In this document: positions 1 through 9,575 of the stretch, piece after piece
Layout of the letters: every line of letters starts with the position of its first letter
How positions within the stretch are numbered: the first letter of the stretch is position 1
From: Pedobacter sp. ASV12
GTDB taxonomy: Bacteria; Bacteroidota; Bacteroidia; Sphingobacteriales; Sphingobacteriaceae
Assembly: GCF_016429155.1 (NCBI RefSeq)
Contig: NZ_JAELUC010000022.1
Location: 1-53,763, forward strand
DNA length: 53,763 nucleotides
Reading direction: 5' to 3'
The notes under the pieces: model-generated
Databases searched by the model: none
What the model was told of the DNA's origin: nothing
The model's input: the letters and a program-made list of their open reading frames with translations, nothing else
Program-made: the position numbers and the translations under genes

Positions 1-439
1 TGGTCTTGAAGCGGTCGGGCTGATAGGCCTGCTTTCGGCTATTGAAAGCCTCGTCTTTATCCGTCTTGAAAAAAGCCGACAGTCCAGCGCCAAATTGGAT
101 CTGATGGCGCCTCGGCGACCTATAGCCTTTGCCCACCATCAAACTGACATCTTGAAAGCCTACGTTTTCTTGTGGTGGACCGCCATCGTAATAGTATTGC
201 TGGTAGAGCTGCTTCTCGGCATCCGTATTGTAGCTGAAGGCACTTACCGACTTTATTTTGAGGTAAGAACCTTCTGCCTGCAGGTATACGCCACCCTGGA
301 ACAGGTGCTGGTAGCCTTTCGTTTGCCCATACTCTGCATAGAAGTAAAGGTTGTTAAAGGTTGTTTCCTCACCGGTTTTCTGTGCTATCGCCCCATGGCA
401 CGCAAACAGGCCGGCTATTAATAACAATTTGCTTTTCAT
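1..439 (-). CDS. Secreted protein of unknown function, C-terminus cut by window edge
   Basis: Reading leftwards from an ATG at 439 gives an open frame of 146 codons that runs off the window. It begins with a clear Sec signal peptide (MKSKLLLIAGLFACHGAIAQ, cleavage probably after the AIAQ). The mature part is rich in Tyr, Gln and Gly with alternating residues (for example GGVYLQAEGSYLKIKSVSAF and HQIQFGAGLSAFF), as in outer-membrane beta-barrel strands. The protein is therefore probably exported to the outer membrane or cell surface, but I do not recognise the family. It is divergent from the HTH gene at 649, across a very AT-rich spacer. The plus-strand frame over the same DNA is a shadow: it lacks the signal-peptide logic seen here. 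Confidence 0.7.
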   Translation of the reverse strand, partial: MKSKLLLIAGLFACHGAIAQKTGEETTFNNLYFYAEYGQTKGYQHLFQGGVYLQAEGSYLKIKSVSAFSYNTDAEKQLYQQYYYDGGPPQENVGFQDVSLMVGKGYRSPRRHQIQFGAGLSAFFKTDKDEAFNSRKQAYQPDRFKT

Positions 440-648
440 GTGTTTTAAGTTTTAATGGTTTGATCGAAATTAACACATCCAAAACTGTCAGATTAACCTT
501 AAAAGCACCTTTCAAATCAAAAACAAATCTTTAAAAGAAATACATAACATTAAAATTCAAAATATTAATCTTAAAAATTATTTAAATCATATCAAGAGAG
601 CCAAAAAATTATTAAATTAGTGGAGATTAACTTTATACAGGATTTTTT

Positions 649-1605
649 ATGCCAGATTTTCAGGTTTCATTTTTCGAAAGACTCAGGGCGGCCATCCCCG
701 ACTACCAAAATCTGGCCCAAAGCGTAGCCGACGCCTTAAATATCAGCATGAACGAAGCCTACAAAAAGATAAGAGGCGGCAGTGCGCTCAGCCTGCAGCA
801 GGTGGTTCAACTGTCTGATACGTTTAATGTACCCTTCATTTATAACCCCAACCAATCATCTAGCGTAACCTTCAATTTTTTGAGCGTTAACGAAGACCTC
901 AACATGGTCAATTACCTTGGCGATTTGCTGGCCAATCTCAAGCTCATCCAGCAAAGCAAAACCAAGCATATCACCATTACCACCGACGACATCCCAATTT
1001 TCCATTTTTTCAAATACCCTGAGTTAACGGCATTCAAGCTGTTTTTCTGGGCCAATAATGCCAATAACAGCGAGTTAAAATTCGACGGCTCTACCCTTAC
1101 CGACGAAATTATCGCGCTTTCGCAGGAGTTGCATCAGCTTTACCTCGAAATACCGAGCACCGAAATCTGGGCCAAAGACACTGTTCATGGCACCATCGAG
1201 CAAATCAGATATGCTTACGACGCCGGCTACATCAGCAACAAGGCACTAGCCGAAAAAGTGGTAGAACAAGTGCGTTACTGCCTAACCGACATGAATATGT
1301 ATGCCATCAGCAGCAAAAAAACCATCGATCCCGACCATACTTTTAACTGGTATAATTGCGATGTACTGGGCAGCATTGCCTACTTGGTCGATTTTAAGGA
1401 AAGCATGCTTTGCTTTAACCGGTTCAATACCTTTAACTACCTCAAAACCAACGACCAGTTTTATTGCGAGCAAACCAAGCGTTGGATGCAGGGCCTCATC
1501 AATAAATCGATTGCCTTTAGCGGTCAGGGCGAAAAGCACCGCAACAAATACCTCTACGAATCTTTTGCTGCCTGCGATGCCTTGATCGGCGAAATCAACG
1601 TATAG
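649..1605 (+). CDS. HTH-domain regulator-like protein, 318 aa
   Basis: A single intact protein of 318 residues. Residues about 8-65 resemble a Cro/BetR-type helix-turn-helix: a helix (FERLRAAIPDYQNLAQSVADAL) is followed by NISMNEAYKKIRGGSALSL, which looks like a recognition helix, then a third helix. The remaining 250 residues are mostly helical and contain no enzyme motif that I recognise; they may be a ligand or partner domain. No membrane segment or signal peptide is visible. It stands alone, divergent from the secreted protein at 1-439 and upstream of nth. The ATG at 649 follows a spacer of over 80% A+T, which fits a promoter region. DNA binding is inferred from the HTH pattern; the regulated genes are unknown. 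Confidence 0.7.
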   Translation: MPDFQVSFFERLRAAIPDYQNLAQSVADALNISMNEAYKKIRGGSALSLQQVVQLSDTFNVPFIYNPNQSSSVTFNFLSVNEDLNMVNYLGDLLANLKLIQQSKTKHITITTDDIPIFHFFKYPELTAFKLFFWANNANNSELKFDGSTLTDEIIALSQELHQLYLEIPSTEIWAKDTVHGTIEQIRYAYDAGYISNKALAEKVVEQVRYCLTDMNMYAISSKKTIDPDHTFNWYNCDVLGSIAYLVDFKESMLCFNRFNTFNYLKTNDQFYCEQTKRWMQGLINKSIAFSGQGEKHRNKYLYESFAACDALIGEINV

Positions 1606-1652
1606 GCCAATGGCCATTAGCCTATGGACTATCAACTATGAACTAACATACC

Positions 1653-1660
1653 TATATTTG
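1653..1660 (+). promoter_or_regulatory. Candidate -7 box for nth, almost leaderless
   Basis: TATATTTG matches the Bacteroidota -7 consensus TAnnTTTG exactly and ends only three bases before the ATG at 1664. If used, the transcript would start at or next to the start codon. No convincing TTG -33 box is seen at the usual distance, so the call is weak. Confidence 0.3.
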
Positions 1661-1663
1661 TAC

Positions 1664-2308
1664 ATGCTCAAAAAAGAACGCTACCAAGAATTTGTGGCCC
1701 ACTTTGCCACCAAGCAGCCGAATGCCGAAACAGAGCTGCACTACAACAACCCGTATCAGCTTTTGGTGGCCGTTATTCTTTCTGCGCAATGTACCGACAA
1801 ACGCATCAATCAGGTTACACCCGCACTTTTTCAGCGTTACCCTCATCCTAAATCGCTGGCTGAGGCTACACCAGACCAGGTTTTTGATTACATCAGGAGC
1901 GTGAGCTACCCCAACAACAAAGCCAAACACCTAGTGGGCATGGCTAACATGCTGGTCAACGATTTTAACAGCCAGGTGCCGTCCGACGTGAAAGAACTAC
2001 AAAAAATGCCGGGCGTTGGTCGAAAAACGGCAAATGTAATCGCTTCGGTAGTTTTCGATGCGCCGGCCATGGCCGTTGATACGCATGTTTTCAGGGTAGC
2101 CAACAGAATTGGGCTTACCCGGGGCAAAACGCCTTTGGCCGTAGAAAAAGACCTGGTGAAACACTTGCCCGAGTATACGATTGCTACTGCCCACCACTGG
2201 CTTATCCTGCACGGCCGTTATGTTTGCGTGGCCCGAAACCCAAAATGCAGCATTTGCGAAATTACGCACTTCTGCAAGTATTTTGAGCAAAATTTCAAAG
2301 CTAAATAA
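1664..2308 (+). CDS. nth: Endonuclease III
   Basis: DNA glycosylase/AP lyase of base-excision repair that removes oxidised pyrimidines. The helix-hairpin-helix is MPGVGRKTANV; its Lys is the family's catalytic nucleophile, and the catalytic Asp lies in the following VDTHV. The C-terminus carries the 4Fe-4S ligands in the spacing C-X6-C-X2-C-X5-C (CVARNPKCSICEITHFC). From the ATG at 1664 the protein is 214 residues, close to the usual size of about 211. An upstream in-frame ATG at 1610 would add 18 residues with no family counterpart, so I prefer 1664. recA follows 144 bases downstream with its own promoter, so the two repair genes are neighbours but probably separate units. Confidence 0.96.
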   Translation: MLKKERYQEFVAHFATKQPNAETELHYNNPYQLLVAVILSAQCTDKRINQVTPALFQRYPHPKSLAEATPDQVFDYIRSVSYPNNKAKHLVGMANMLVNDFNSQVPSDVKELQKMPGVGRKTANVIASVVFDAPAMAVDTHVFRVANRIGLTRGKTPLAVEKDLVKHLPEYTIATAHHWLILHGRYVCVARNPKCSICEITHFCKYFEQNFKAK

Positions 2309-2349
2309 TTTAGCTATTCGGCAATGTTGAAAAAATAAATCGAATTTTA

Positions 2350-2382
2350 TTTGTACATATTAAATTTAAATTGATATGTTTG
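2350..2382 (+). promoter_or_regulatory. recA promoter, Bacteroidota type
   Basis: A -33 box TTTG at 2350-2353 and a -7 box TATGTTTG at 2375-2382 (consensus TAnnTTTG) are separated by 21 bases, within the usual range for the primary sigma factor of this phylum. Transcription would start near 2388 and leave a leader of about 65 bases before the recA ATG. I see no obvious LexA-type palindrome here. Confidence 0.7.
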
Positions 2383-2452
2383 CTAAAGTTATTAGCATTA
2401 CCGCTTTTTATTAGCCGATATTTATTTTACATTTACTTTCAGATTTACAGAC

Positions 2453-3469
2453 ATGAACCCAAACACAGAAAAACTTAAAGCGTTACAGCTTACCTTAGAT
2501 AAATTAGAAAAATCGTACGGCAAAGGCTCAATCATGAAATTGGGCGACCAAGCCGTAGAAACCATGGATGCCATCTCTACCGGCTCCATCAGTTTAGACA
2601 TTGCCTTGGGCATTGGTGGCGTTCCTAAAGGCCGTGTTATAGAGATTTATGGCCCGGAATCTTCAGGTAAAACCACCTTGGCCACCCACATCATTGCCGA
2701 AGCCCAAAAGAAAGGTGGCATTGCCGCTATTATCGATGCCGAACATGCCTTCGATAAATTTTATGCCAAAAAACTAGGCGTAGACACCGACAATCTATTG
2801 ATTTCGCAACCAGATAATGGCGAGCAGGCTTTGGAGATTGCCGATAACCTGATCCGTTCGGGCGCTATCGATGTGATCGTCATCGACTCGGTGGCAGCCT
2901 TGGTGCCAAAAGCCGAAATTGAAGGCGAAATGGGCGACAGCAAAATGGGCTTACAGGCCCGCTTAATGAGCCAGGCCTTGCGTAAGCTAACCGGAACCAT
3001 TTCAAAAACCGGATGTTGCTGTATTTTCATCAACCAATTGCGCGAAAAAATCGGCGTGATGTTCGGTAATCCGGAAACCACAACCGGTGGTAACGCCCTT
3101 AAATTCTATGCTTCGGTACGTTTAGATATCCGTAGAACTTCTCAAATCAAAGATTCTGACGAAGTATCTGGAAATCGTGTTAAGGTAAAAATCGTTAAAA
3201 ATAAAGTGGCTCCTCCTTTCCGTATTGCCGAATTCGACATCATGTTTGGTGAAGGTATTTCGAAAACCGGCGAAATCATCGACCTGGGCGTCGACTTCAA
3301 CATCATCAAAAAAGCAGGTTCTTGGTTCTCTTATGGCGATACCAAACTGGGACAGGGAAGAGATGCCGTGAAGCAATTGCTATTAGACAATCCGGAATTA
3401 GCCGAAGAAATTGAAACTAAAATCCGTGAAGAGGTAACCGGAGATAAGCTGGAGGACAAAGAAGCTTAG
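2453..3469 (+). CDS. recA: Recombinase RecA
   Basis: Cytoplasmic ATP-dependent recombinase that forms filaments on single-stranded DNA for homologous recombination and repair. The Walker A box GPESSGKTT is at residues 67-75 and Walker B VIVID at about 141-145. The family signature around [14 protein letters not shown] is intact, as are the L1/L2 regions (for example [13 protein letters not shown]). Length (338 aa) is normal, with a short acidic C-terminal tail (KLEDKEA) as in other Bacteroidota. A clean promoter lies at 2350-2382 and a long hairpin with a T-run follows the gene at 3491-3589, so it is probably monocistronic. Confidence 0.99.
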   Translation: MNPNTEKLKALQLTLDKLEKSYGKGSIMKLGDQAVETMDAISTGSISLDIALGIGGVPKGRVIEIYGPESSGKTTLATHIIAEAQKKGGIAAIIDAEHAFDKFYAKKLGVDTDNLLISQPDNGEQALEIADNLIRSGAIDVIVIDSVAALVPKAEIEGEMGDSKMGLQARLMSQALRKLTGTISKTGCCCIFINQLREKIGVMFGNPETTTGGNALKFYASVRLDIRRTSQIKDSDEVSGNRVKVKIVKNKVAPPFRIAEFDIMFGEGISKTGEIIDLGVDFNIIKKAGSWFSYGDTKLGQGRDAVKQLLLDNPELAEEIETKIREEVTGDKLEDKEA

Positions 3470-3490
3470 GCTTAAAATAATTTACAACCG

Positions 3491-3589
3491 ATGCCATCAG
3501 CTCGTATGAGCGAACGAAGGGAGATCAATCTACATGTTTGCCAAGACAAGATAACTCTTTGTTCGCTCAATCGATAAGATGGCTTTTTT
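3491..3589 (+). terminator. Two-part long stem-loop with T-run downstream of recA
   Basis: GATGGC at 3578-3583 pairs with GCCATC at 3493-3498. Inside it, a second stem of 12 bp joins 3508-3519 (GAGCGAACGAAG) with 3557-3568 (CTTTGTTCGCTC), with one G-T wobble. Six T follow the outer stem. The arms are about 40 bases apart, much longer than a simple terminator loop. The rest of 3470-3791 holds no convincing gene; a 65-codon frame at 3602 has no family features. Confidence 0.45.
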
Positions 3590-3791
3590 GTTGCCCTTGC
3601 CTTGATTAATCTCCCCGATCAATCCATGGAAGATGAAAAGCAAATAACAAGATGGGCATGTTCAACCCTTCGCTATGGCCAAGCCACCATTCATGAAGTC
3701 ATCTTTTTTCCGGCGAATTTTCAGTTTTTACCCATCAACCGCCCATTGGCCAATTCAACAATCAATCAGCGAATAAGCATTCTGGCCCAAC

Positions 3792-4007
3792 CTATTTAAA
3801 ACTTGAAGACTTAGGCGCTACTTGGCCATTGTTCTCCATAAAGTTTTTATCCAGTTTGATGATGGTATAAAGGGCGATAACGATGCCGAACAAAAGAAAA
3901 AACAATCCCAAATAGTTTTTCTTTTTGTCTTGCTTAATCATCCAAATCAAAAAGACAATCAATGGAATAAGCAGCAGACCAAAAAACACATAACTCGTCG
4001 TTCCCAT
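3792..4007 (-). CDS. Small two-helix membrane protein, unknown function
   Basis: A 71-residue protein with two hydrophobic helices, about residues 6-24 (VFFGLLLIPLIVFLIWMI) and 33-50 (LGLFFLLFGIVIALYTII), joined by a short basic loop (KQDKKKN) that should face the cytoplasm. The tail is polar (NNGQVAPKSSS). The ATG at 4007 lies 11 bases after the tsaD stop on the same strand, so it is probably co-transcribed and perhaps translationally coupled. I do not recognise a named family; the clean membrane topology and operon spacing argue that it is real. Confidence 0.7.
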   Translation of the reverse strand: MGTTSYVFFGLLLIPLIVFLIWMIKQDKKKNYLGLFFLLFGIVIALYTIIKLDKNFMENNGQVAPKSSSFK

Positions 4008-4018
4008 AATTTTATTTT

Positions 4019-5020
4019 TTAAAAGTTCATTCTCGCCATCGGCGAAACTTCTTGCCCAACAAATTCACCAGCCAAAAACTTATGATAACCAGCAATAGCG
4101 ATCATCCCTGCATTATCTGTGCAATACTGAAACGCGGGAATGTAAACGTTCCAGCCTAACTCCTTCTGCATGTCCTGAAGTGCATTTCTTAATCCAGAAT
4201 TGGCCGAAACACCTCCAGCTATGGCAATATCCTTAATTCCGTACTCCTTAGCCGCTTTTTTTAATTTATTTAACAGAATGCCGACAATACTAAATTGAAC
4301 CGACGCACAGATATCGGCTAGATTTTCCTCCACAAATTGGGGGTTCTCTTTTTGCCGATCTCTAACAAAATACAAAATAGCTGTTTTAAACCCGCTAAAA
4401 CTATAGTTTAATCCGGGAATTTGCGGTTCAGGAAATTTAAAGGCTAAAGGATTGCCGTTTTGGGCGTATTTATCAATCAACGGGCCACCAGGATAAGGCA
4501 GATTGAGGATTTTTGCAGTCTTGTCAAAAGCCTCTCCTGCTGCATCATCCAGGGTTTCGCCCACGATTTCCATATCAAAATAATCTTTCACCAATACAAT
4601 TTGGGTGTGTCCGCCAGACACAGTCAGGCACAAAAACGGAAACGGAGGCTTCGGATCATCGATAAAATGAGCCAAAATATGTGCCTGCATGTGGTTAACC
4701 GAAATAAGCGGTAGATTGAGCGCCAATGCAAACGATTTGGCAAAAGAAACACCTACCAGCAAAGCCCCCAACAAACCGGGCCCTTGTGTAAAAGCAACCC
4801 CATCCAACTCGTTTTTGTCAACTTGAGCAATGGCCAAGGCCTGCTGTACCGCTGGCACAATGTTCTGCTGATGAACCCTTGAAGCCAATTCTGGAATTAC
4901 GCCACCATAATTTTCATGAATTGTTTGGTTTGCAATAACATTGGCAGTAATTTTGCCGTTGTTACAAACGGCAACTGAAGTTTCATCACATGAGGATTCT
5001 ATGGCAAGTATGATAGGCAC
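4019..5020 (-). CDS. tsaD: tRNA N6-adenosine threonylcarbamoyltransferase TsaD
   Basis: Transfers the threonylcarbamoyl group to A37 of tRNAs that read ANN codons, working with TsaB and TsaE in the cytoplasm. The ASKHA-fold signatures are present: ILAIESSCDETSVA at the N-terminus, the metal-binding HMQAH (His110 and His114), the LTVSGGHTQ segment and a C-terminal YCTDNAGMIA with the metal-binding Asp. Length (333 aa) is normal. Its ATG lies close to the divergent TamB-like gene, so the two share a very short promoter region. A small membrane protein follows in the same direction after 11 bases. Confidence 0.97.
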   Translation of the reverse strand: MPIILAIESSCDETSVAVCNNGKITANVIANQTIHENYGGVIPELASRVHQQNIVPAVQQALAIAQVDKNELDGVAFTQGPGLLGALLVGVSFAKSFALALNLPLISVNHMQAHILAHFIDDPKPPFPFLCLTVSGGHTQIVLVKDYFDMEIVGETLDDAAGEAFDKTAKILNLPYPGGPLIDKYAQNGNPLAFKFPEPQIPGLNYSFSGFKTAILYFVRDRQKENPQFVEENLADICASVQFSIVGILLNKLKKAAKEYGIKDIAIAGGVSANSGLRNALQDMQKELGWNVYIPAFQYCTDNAGMIAIAGYHKFLAGEFVGQEVSPMARMNF

Positions 5021-5095
5021 GGTTAAAGATTATTAAGCTACAAAATTATTAAAAAACTATTAAAAATACTGCTTTGGGTTGTCGCATCAATTATA

Positions 5096-8000
5096 TTGTT
5101 GCTTGGCGTGTTGCTATTTTCGCTTCAGTTTAAGCCCGTACAGACCTATGTAGCCCAAAAAGCAGCCGCTTATTTATCCAAAGAACTTCATACCACCGTT
5201 TCGATCGGCGGACTCTATGTAAAGCCATTTAAATCGGTAGTGCTCGAAAAACTGGTCGTACTTGACCAACAAAAAGACACTTTGGCCAATTTCCCCAAGT
5301 TTTTGGTCGACATTAACAAATTTTCTTTAAAAGAGAGAATACTGGATGTCAACACGGTTCAGGTTAACAACGGCGCTTTCTTTTTAAAGGACTATCCAAA
5401 CGGCACCTCTAACCTCGATTTCATTATCGATTACTTTGACACACCTAGCCAAAAGCCAAAGCCCAAAAAGAAGAAAAAGAAATTCCAGTTCTTGTTTAAC
5501 CGGGTTATCCTCAATAATGTAGCTTTTAAGTACAAGAACCTTAAAATCAACACGGTTGTGAAAGGCGTAAACTTTGAGGACATCGACCTGAAACAGCTCA
5601 ATGGCATTTTCGAAAAACTGAACACCAACAACCATATTATCCAGGCCAACATCAAGAACCTGACCTTCAGGGAAAAAAGTGGCTTTTATCTCAAAAACCT
5701 GAGTGCTTTTACCACCGTCGACACCAACCAGATCGAATTGCAGAAACTATTGCTGGTAACCAACCAAAGCCGCTTAACCGATTACTACCAAATGAAGTTC
5801 AGCCGGTTTAAAGACTTCAACGATTATGTAAACAAGGTAAGGATGAAGGCCAATTTTAGGGGAAGCCACATTTCTTCGAGAGACGTAGCCTACTTTGCTC
5901 CCGAGCTGGATAAAATGAAACTCGACCTTGATATTGACGGGCAGATTACCGGTTATGTAAGCGACTTAAAAGCCAAAAAGCTTGCCCTCAAAGCGGGCCA
6001 GGCCACTTATATTAAAGGCGATTTTACCATGAAGGGTTTGCCAGATTGGGAACAGACCTTTATGGACATGAAAATAGAACTGGCCGGCACCAACAAAAAG
6101 GACCTTGAAGCCATCCTCACCGATGTAACCGGCAAACCGATGCGTGCTATTCCGCAAATCGTCAGCAAGTTCGGCAACGTAAACTTCAATGGTTCGTTTA
6201 CAGGTTTCCAGAACGATTTTATTGCTTACGGCGAATTCAAGACTAACCTCGGGCGCTTCAAGTCTGACGTGAACATGAAAATCGACAAGAAAGGCACCCC
6301 ATCCTACACTGGAAACGTACAGACTTTTGATTTCAACCTCGGCGATCTGCTCAATGAAAAAAATCTTGGGCGCATTACCTCTGCACTTTACGTGAAAGGC
6401 AAAGGCGATAAAGTGAAAGAACTAACCGAACAGCTGAACGGCGATGTAACTTATATCGATTTTAATGGCTATCGCTATCGTAACATTAAAATTGACGGCA
6501 CTTTCGACAAAAAATATTTCGACGGCAGCCTTAAGATCAACGACAAAAACATACAGCTGACTTTTGATGGCGGTGTGAACCTCAATCCGGCATTGCCTGT
6601 ATTTAATTTCAAAGCCAATATCCGCAATGCCCGTTTAAAGACTTTAAAACTGTACAAGGATTCGCTAAAAGTAGATGCCGATTTCAGCACTAACTTTTCA
6701 GGCAATAACCTCGACAACATCCAAGGCAATCTGCTTGTGCAGCACATTACGCTGAACAACAAAAAGGGAATATACCATATCGATTCCGTACAGCTGAATG
6801 CCAAAGGCATTGGCCAGGAAAGAAGTTTGGCCATTAAATCCGATATTTTCGACGCGAGCATCAAAGGCCAGTACGACCTCAACACTATTGTGTCGTACTA
6901 CAAGGCCATCGCCAAAACTTATATTCCTTCACTTAAGGCCGATATTATCAACTATAAAACGCAGATTTTCGATTTTAACCTTCGGGTGAAACGATTTGAA
7001 CCGATTGCCGAACTGGTGGCGCCGGGCTTGACCATCGACGACCAGGCCATTTTGATTGGCTCTTTCGATTCGAGAAACAATACGGCAACGCTTAACGGCA
7101 GCATCAGGAAGCTCACTTACAAAGGCATTACGGCCAACAACATCATCCTGGAGGAAAACACTACAGCCAAGCAGCTACAAGCCATTATCACTTCCGACCG
7201 TGTTGACCTGAACGACAGCCTGTACATTAAAAACGTGAACATCGCCAATGTGTTGCGAAACGACAGCTTGGCGCTCAACTTAAAAATGTCTAATGCCGAC
7301 GACGCCAATCAACTCGATTTGAACGGATTGGTAGAGTTTGTAAATGACAGCGCGAAAATCAGCATCTTGCCTTCCATCCTCAAAATCAACAGCGAAGATT
7401 GGAACATCCAGGAAAAGGTACGCATCAATTTCAACAAAGGCAAAACGGCCATCGACAATTTCTCGCTCAGCAATGGCGAGCAGATGCTTTCGGTTGACGG
7501 TGTACTCTCTGAAGACCCCAAAGACCTTTTGCTGGTAGGCTTCGAAAACTTCAACCTCAAAACGCTCAATCCATTTGTGAAAGCCATGGGCATCAAATTG
7601 GCCGGAAAGGTAAATGGCCGAACGCGATTGTACGACATTTTGAAAACGCCGCGAATTACGGATAGCCTGAGCATCGATTCTTTGAATTTTAACGACACCT
7701 ACATTGGCCGCCTAACCGACACTTCGGCCTATGATCAAGCAAAAAATGCGGTAAACGTGTATACGCAGATCATGACCGACAATAGGGAAACCTTTAAGAT
7801 AACCGGTGGCGTTGACCTGAAGGAGAAAAACATAGACCTAGCCATAAAGATGGACGGCAGCAAGCTTACCGTGCTCGAACCTTTTGTGAAAAAGCTGGTT
7901 TCTAACCTTAAGGGAAATATTTCTGCCGACCTTACGGTAAAAGGCCCGCTCAGCAAGCCCCGCATTAACGGCGATGTTTCTTTTGATCGTGGCGAAGTGA

Positions 8001-9508
8001 CTGTAAACTACCTGAAAACTCCTTACACCCTCAACGATAAGATACAGATAGACAATAGTGTAATCCAAATTAACGATTTGGTGCTGGAAGATGCCGAAGG
8101 CAATGAAGCTAAAGCCAACGGAACGGTTGACCTGAACAACCTCGACGACCCTACGATCAGGGTTCAAATCAATGCCACCAACTTTATGGCACTCAATACT
8201 ACTTCAAAAGACAATTCGCTTTACTACGGCAGGGCTTATGCCACGGGCGACTTTTCTTTTAATGGTCCAACCAGTAGCATGCTGATTAACATTGATGCCA
8301 AAACAGAAAAGGGGACTATCTTTAACCTGCCGCTAAACAGTTCTGAAACCATTTCGGATAAAGACTTTATCACTTTTGTAAGCAAAGACACCACCAAAAC
8401 CGTGAAGAAGCAGACGAGTTTTGATGGCTTGAAAATGAATTTCAAACTTCGGGTAGACCCTAACTCGATAGCCAATATTTATACGGTGCTCGGCAAGCTG
8501 AGCGGCAAGGGAAATGCAGAACTGGAGCTGAACATTACCAGCGGCGGCGATTTTGAAATGAAAGGAGATTATATCATTGAAAGCGGTCTTTTCGATTTTA
8601 CAGCCCAGGAAGTCATCAACAAGCGTTTTGAAATTCGACAGGGCGGAACGATCCGATGGACAGGCAATCCAGCCAATGCGCAAATCAACCTCAAAGCCAT
8701 TTATGCCCTGAGGGCCAGCACTGCCGATTTGTATACCGCAGCCAACCAGGATCAATCGTCGAGCACGAATGAGAGGGTACAAACCGAGGTAGAAATGGGG
8801 CTCAGCGGCCTGCTTTTGCAACCCGACATCAAACTGGATATTTTCTTTCCGGCCAATCCTGCCATCAAAGAAAAGCTACAGTCGTATTTTAACGACGGCA
8901 ATAACCTGAATACGCAGGCCTTGAGCTTGATTATCCAACGCAGGTTTGCACCGGGCACGGGAAAGGAAAACCTAGGCCAACAATTGGGTTCTGTGGGCAC
9001 AAGCACTGCCAGCGAGCTGATTTTTAACCAGTTCAACAACCTCCTTTCGTCTTTAAACCTCAACTTTGTCGACATTAACATCCGTTCTTTTAACGAGGCC
9101 AGTGCTTCATTTAAATTCTTTAACGACCGTATTATTGTCAATGCAGGCATCGTAGACAACACCAAAAGCTCTACCGATTATTCGGTGGGCTTGTTTAAAG
9201 ACAATGTGGGCAAAGAGGTGGAGATTTTAGGCTTGATTAAAAAAGACGGAACGCTAGTGGGCAAACTGGCCAACAAGCCGCCAACGCAACAAAGCATTTT
9301 TGCCAATCCTGGGGTCGATCCTAATGCCAACGTTACTTCTTTTGGCCTGATTTACAGTCAGCAGTTTGATTCGTTTAGGGAATTCCTGCAAAAAATAACC
9401 GGCAAATACCGTAAAGAACAGAAGAAAAAGCAAGAACAGGCTCAAAAAGAAAAGGTGAACAAGGAAGCCATTTTGAACGAGAGCAAGAAAAACAATCCGA
9501 AAAGATAG
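5096..9508 (+). CDS. tamB: TamB-family envelope protein (DUF490), 1470+ aa
   Basis: Very large inner-membrane-anchored periplasmic protein of the AsmA/TamB group, which forms a long beta-taco bridge for lipid transport or barrel assembly. The chain is almost wholly short beta-repeats (many FKANIRNARLK-like strands). A TamB C-terminal domain covers about residues 1010-1420, and the tail is Lys/Gln rich. The first usable canonical start is TTG at 5096. However, the open frame continues upstream to 5027, and the codons from about 5048 encode IIKKLLKILLWVVASIILLL, an ideal signal anchor. The true N-terminus is therefore probably 10-16 codons further up, with a non-ATG codon such as ATT at 5045 or 5048. 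Divergent from tsaD; followed by a bidirectional terminator. Confidence 0.9.
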   Translation: MLLGVLLFSLQFKPVQTYVAQKAAAYLSKELHTTVSIGGLYVKPFKSVVLEKLVVLDQQKDTLANFPKFLVDINKFSLKERILDVNTVQVNNGAFFLKDYPNGTSNLDFIIDYFDTPSQKPKPKKKKKKFQFLFNRVILNNVAFKYKNLKINTVVKGVNFEDIDLKQLNGIFEKLNTNNHIIQANIKNLTFREKSGFYLKNLSAFTTVDTNQIELQKLLLVTNQSRLTDYYQMKFSRFKDFNDYVNKVRMKANFRGSHISSRDVAYFAPELDKMKLDLDIDGQITGYVSDLKAKKLALKAGQATYIKGDFTMKGLPDWEQTFMDMKIELAGTNKKDLEAILTDVTGKPMRAIPQIVSKFGNVNFNGSFTGFQNDFIAYGEFKTNLGRFKSDVNMKIDKKGTPSYTGNVQTFDFNLGDLLNEKNLGRITSALYVKGKGDKVKELTEQLNGDVTYIDFNGYRYRNIKIDGTFDKKYFDGSLKINDKNIQLTFDGGVNLNPALPVFNFKANIRNARLKTLKLYKDSLKVDADFSTNFSGNNLDNIQGNLLVQHITLNNKKGIYHIDSVQLNAKGIGQERSLAIKSDIFDASIKGQYDLNTIVSYYKAIAKTYIPSLKADIINYKTQIFDFNLRVKRFEPIAELVAPGLTIDDQAILIGSFDSRNNTATLNGSIRKLTYKGITANNIILEENTTAKQLQAIITSDRVDLNDSLYIKNVNIANVLRNDSLALNLKMSNADDANQLDLNGLVEFVNDSAKISILPSILKINSEDWNIQEKVRINFNKGKTAIDNFSLSNGEQMLSVDGVLSEDPKDLLLVGFENFNLKTLNPFVKAMGIKLAGKVNGRTRLYDILKTPRITDSLSIDSLNFNDTYIGRLTDTSAYDQAKNAVNVYTQIMTDNRETFKITGGVDLKEKNIDLAIKMDGSKLTVLEPFVKKLVSNLKGNISADLTVKGPLSKPRINGDVSFDRGEVTVNYLKTPYTLNDKIQIDNSVIQINDLVLEDAEGNEAKANGTVDLNNLDDPTIRVQINATNFMALNTTSKDNSLYYGRAYATGDFSFNGPTSSMLINIDAKTEKGTIFNLPLNSSETISDKDFITFVSKDTTKTVKKQTSFDGLKMNFKLRVDPNSIANIYTVLGKLSGKGNAELELNITSGGDFEMKGDYIIESGLFDFTAQEVINKRFEIRQGGTIRWTGNPANAQINLKAIYALRASTADLYTAANQDQSSSTNERVQTEVEMGLSGLLLQPDIKLDIFFPANPAIKEKLQSYFNDGNNLNTQALSLIIQRRFAPGTGKENLGQQLGSVGTSTASELIFNQFNNLLSSLNLNFVDINIRSFNEASASFKFFNDRIIVNAGIVDNTKSSTDYSVGLFKDNVGKEVEILGLIKKDGTLVGKLANKPPTQQSIFANPGVDPNANVTSFGLIYSQQFDSFREFLQKITGKYRKEQKKKQEQAQKEKVNKEAILNESKKNNPKR

Positions 9509-9575
9509 TTTACGGTTCGCGGTTTTCAATAACCAGTTGGCAGTTTACAGCTGCTACTTGGCCGACCAATGAGCA

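Noticed and set aside
95..421. Plus-strand frame of 108 codons
   Set aside because: The opposite strand holds a signal-peptide-bearing frame through the whole region to the window edge; this one has no protein-like features.
3602..3799. 65-codon frame downstream of recA
   Set aside because: No recognisable features, and it overlaps the end of the small membrane protein gene.
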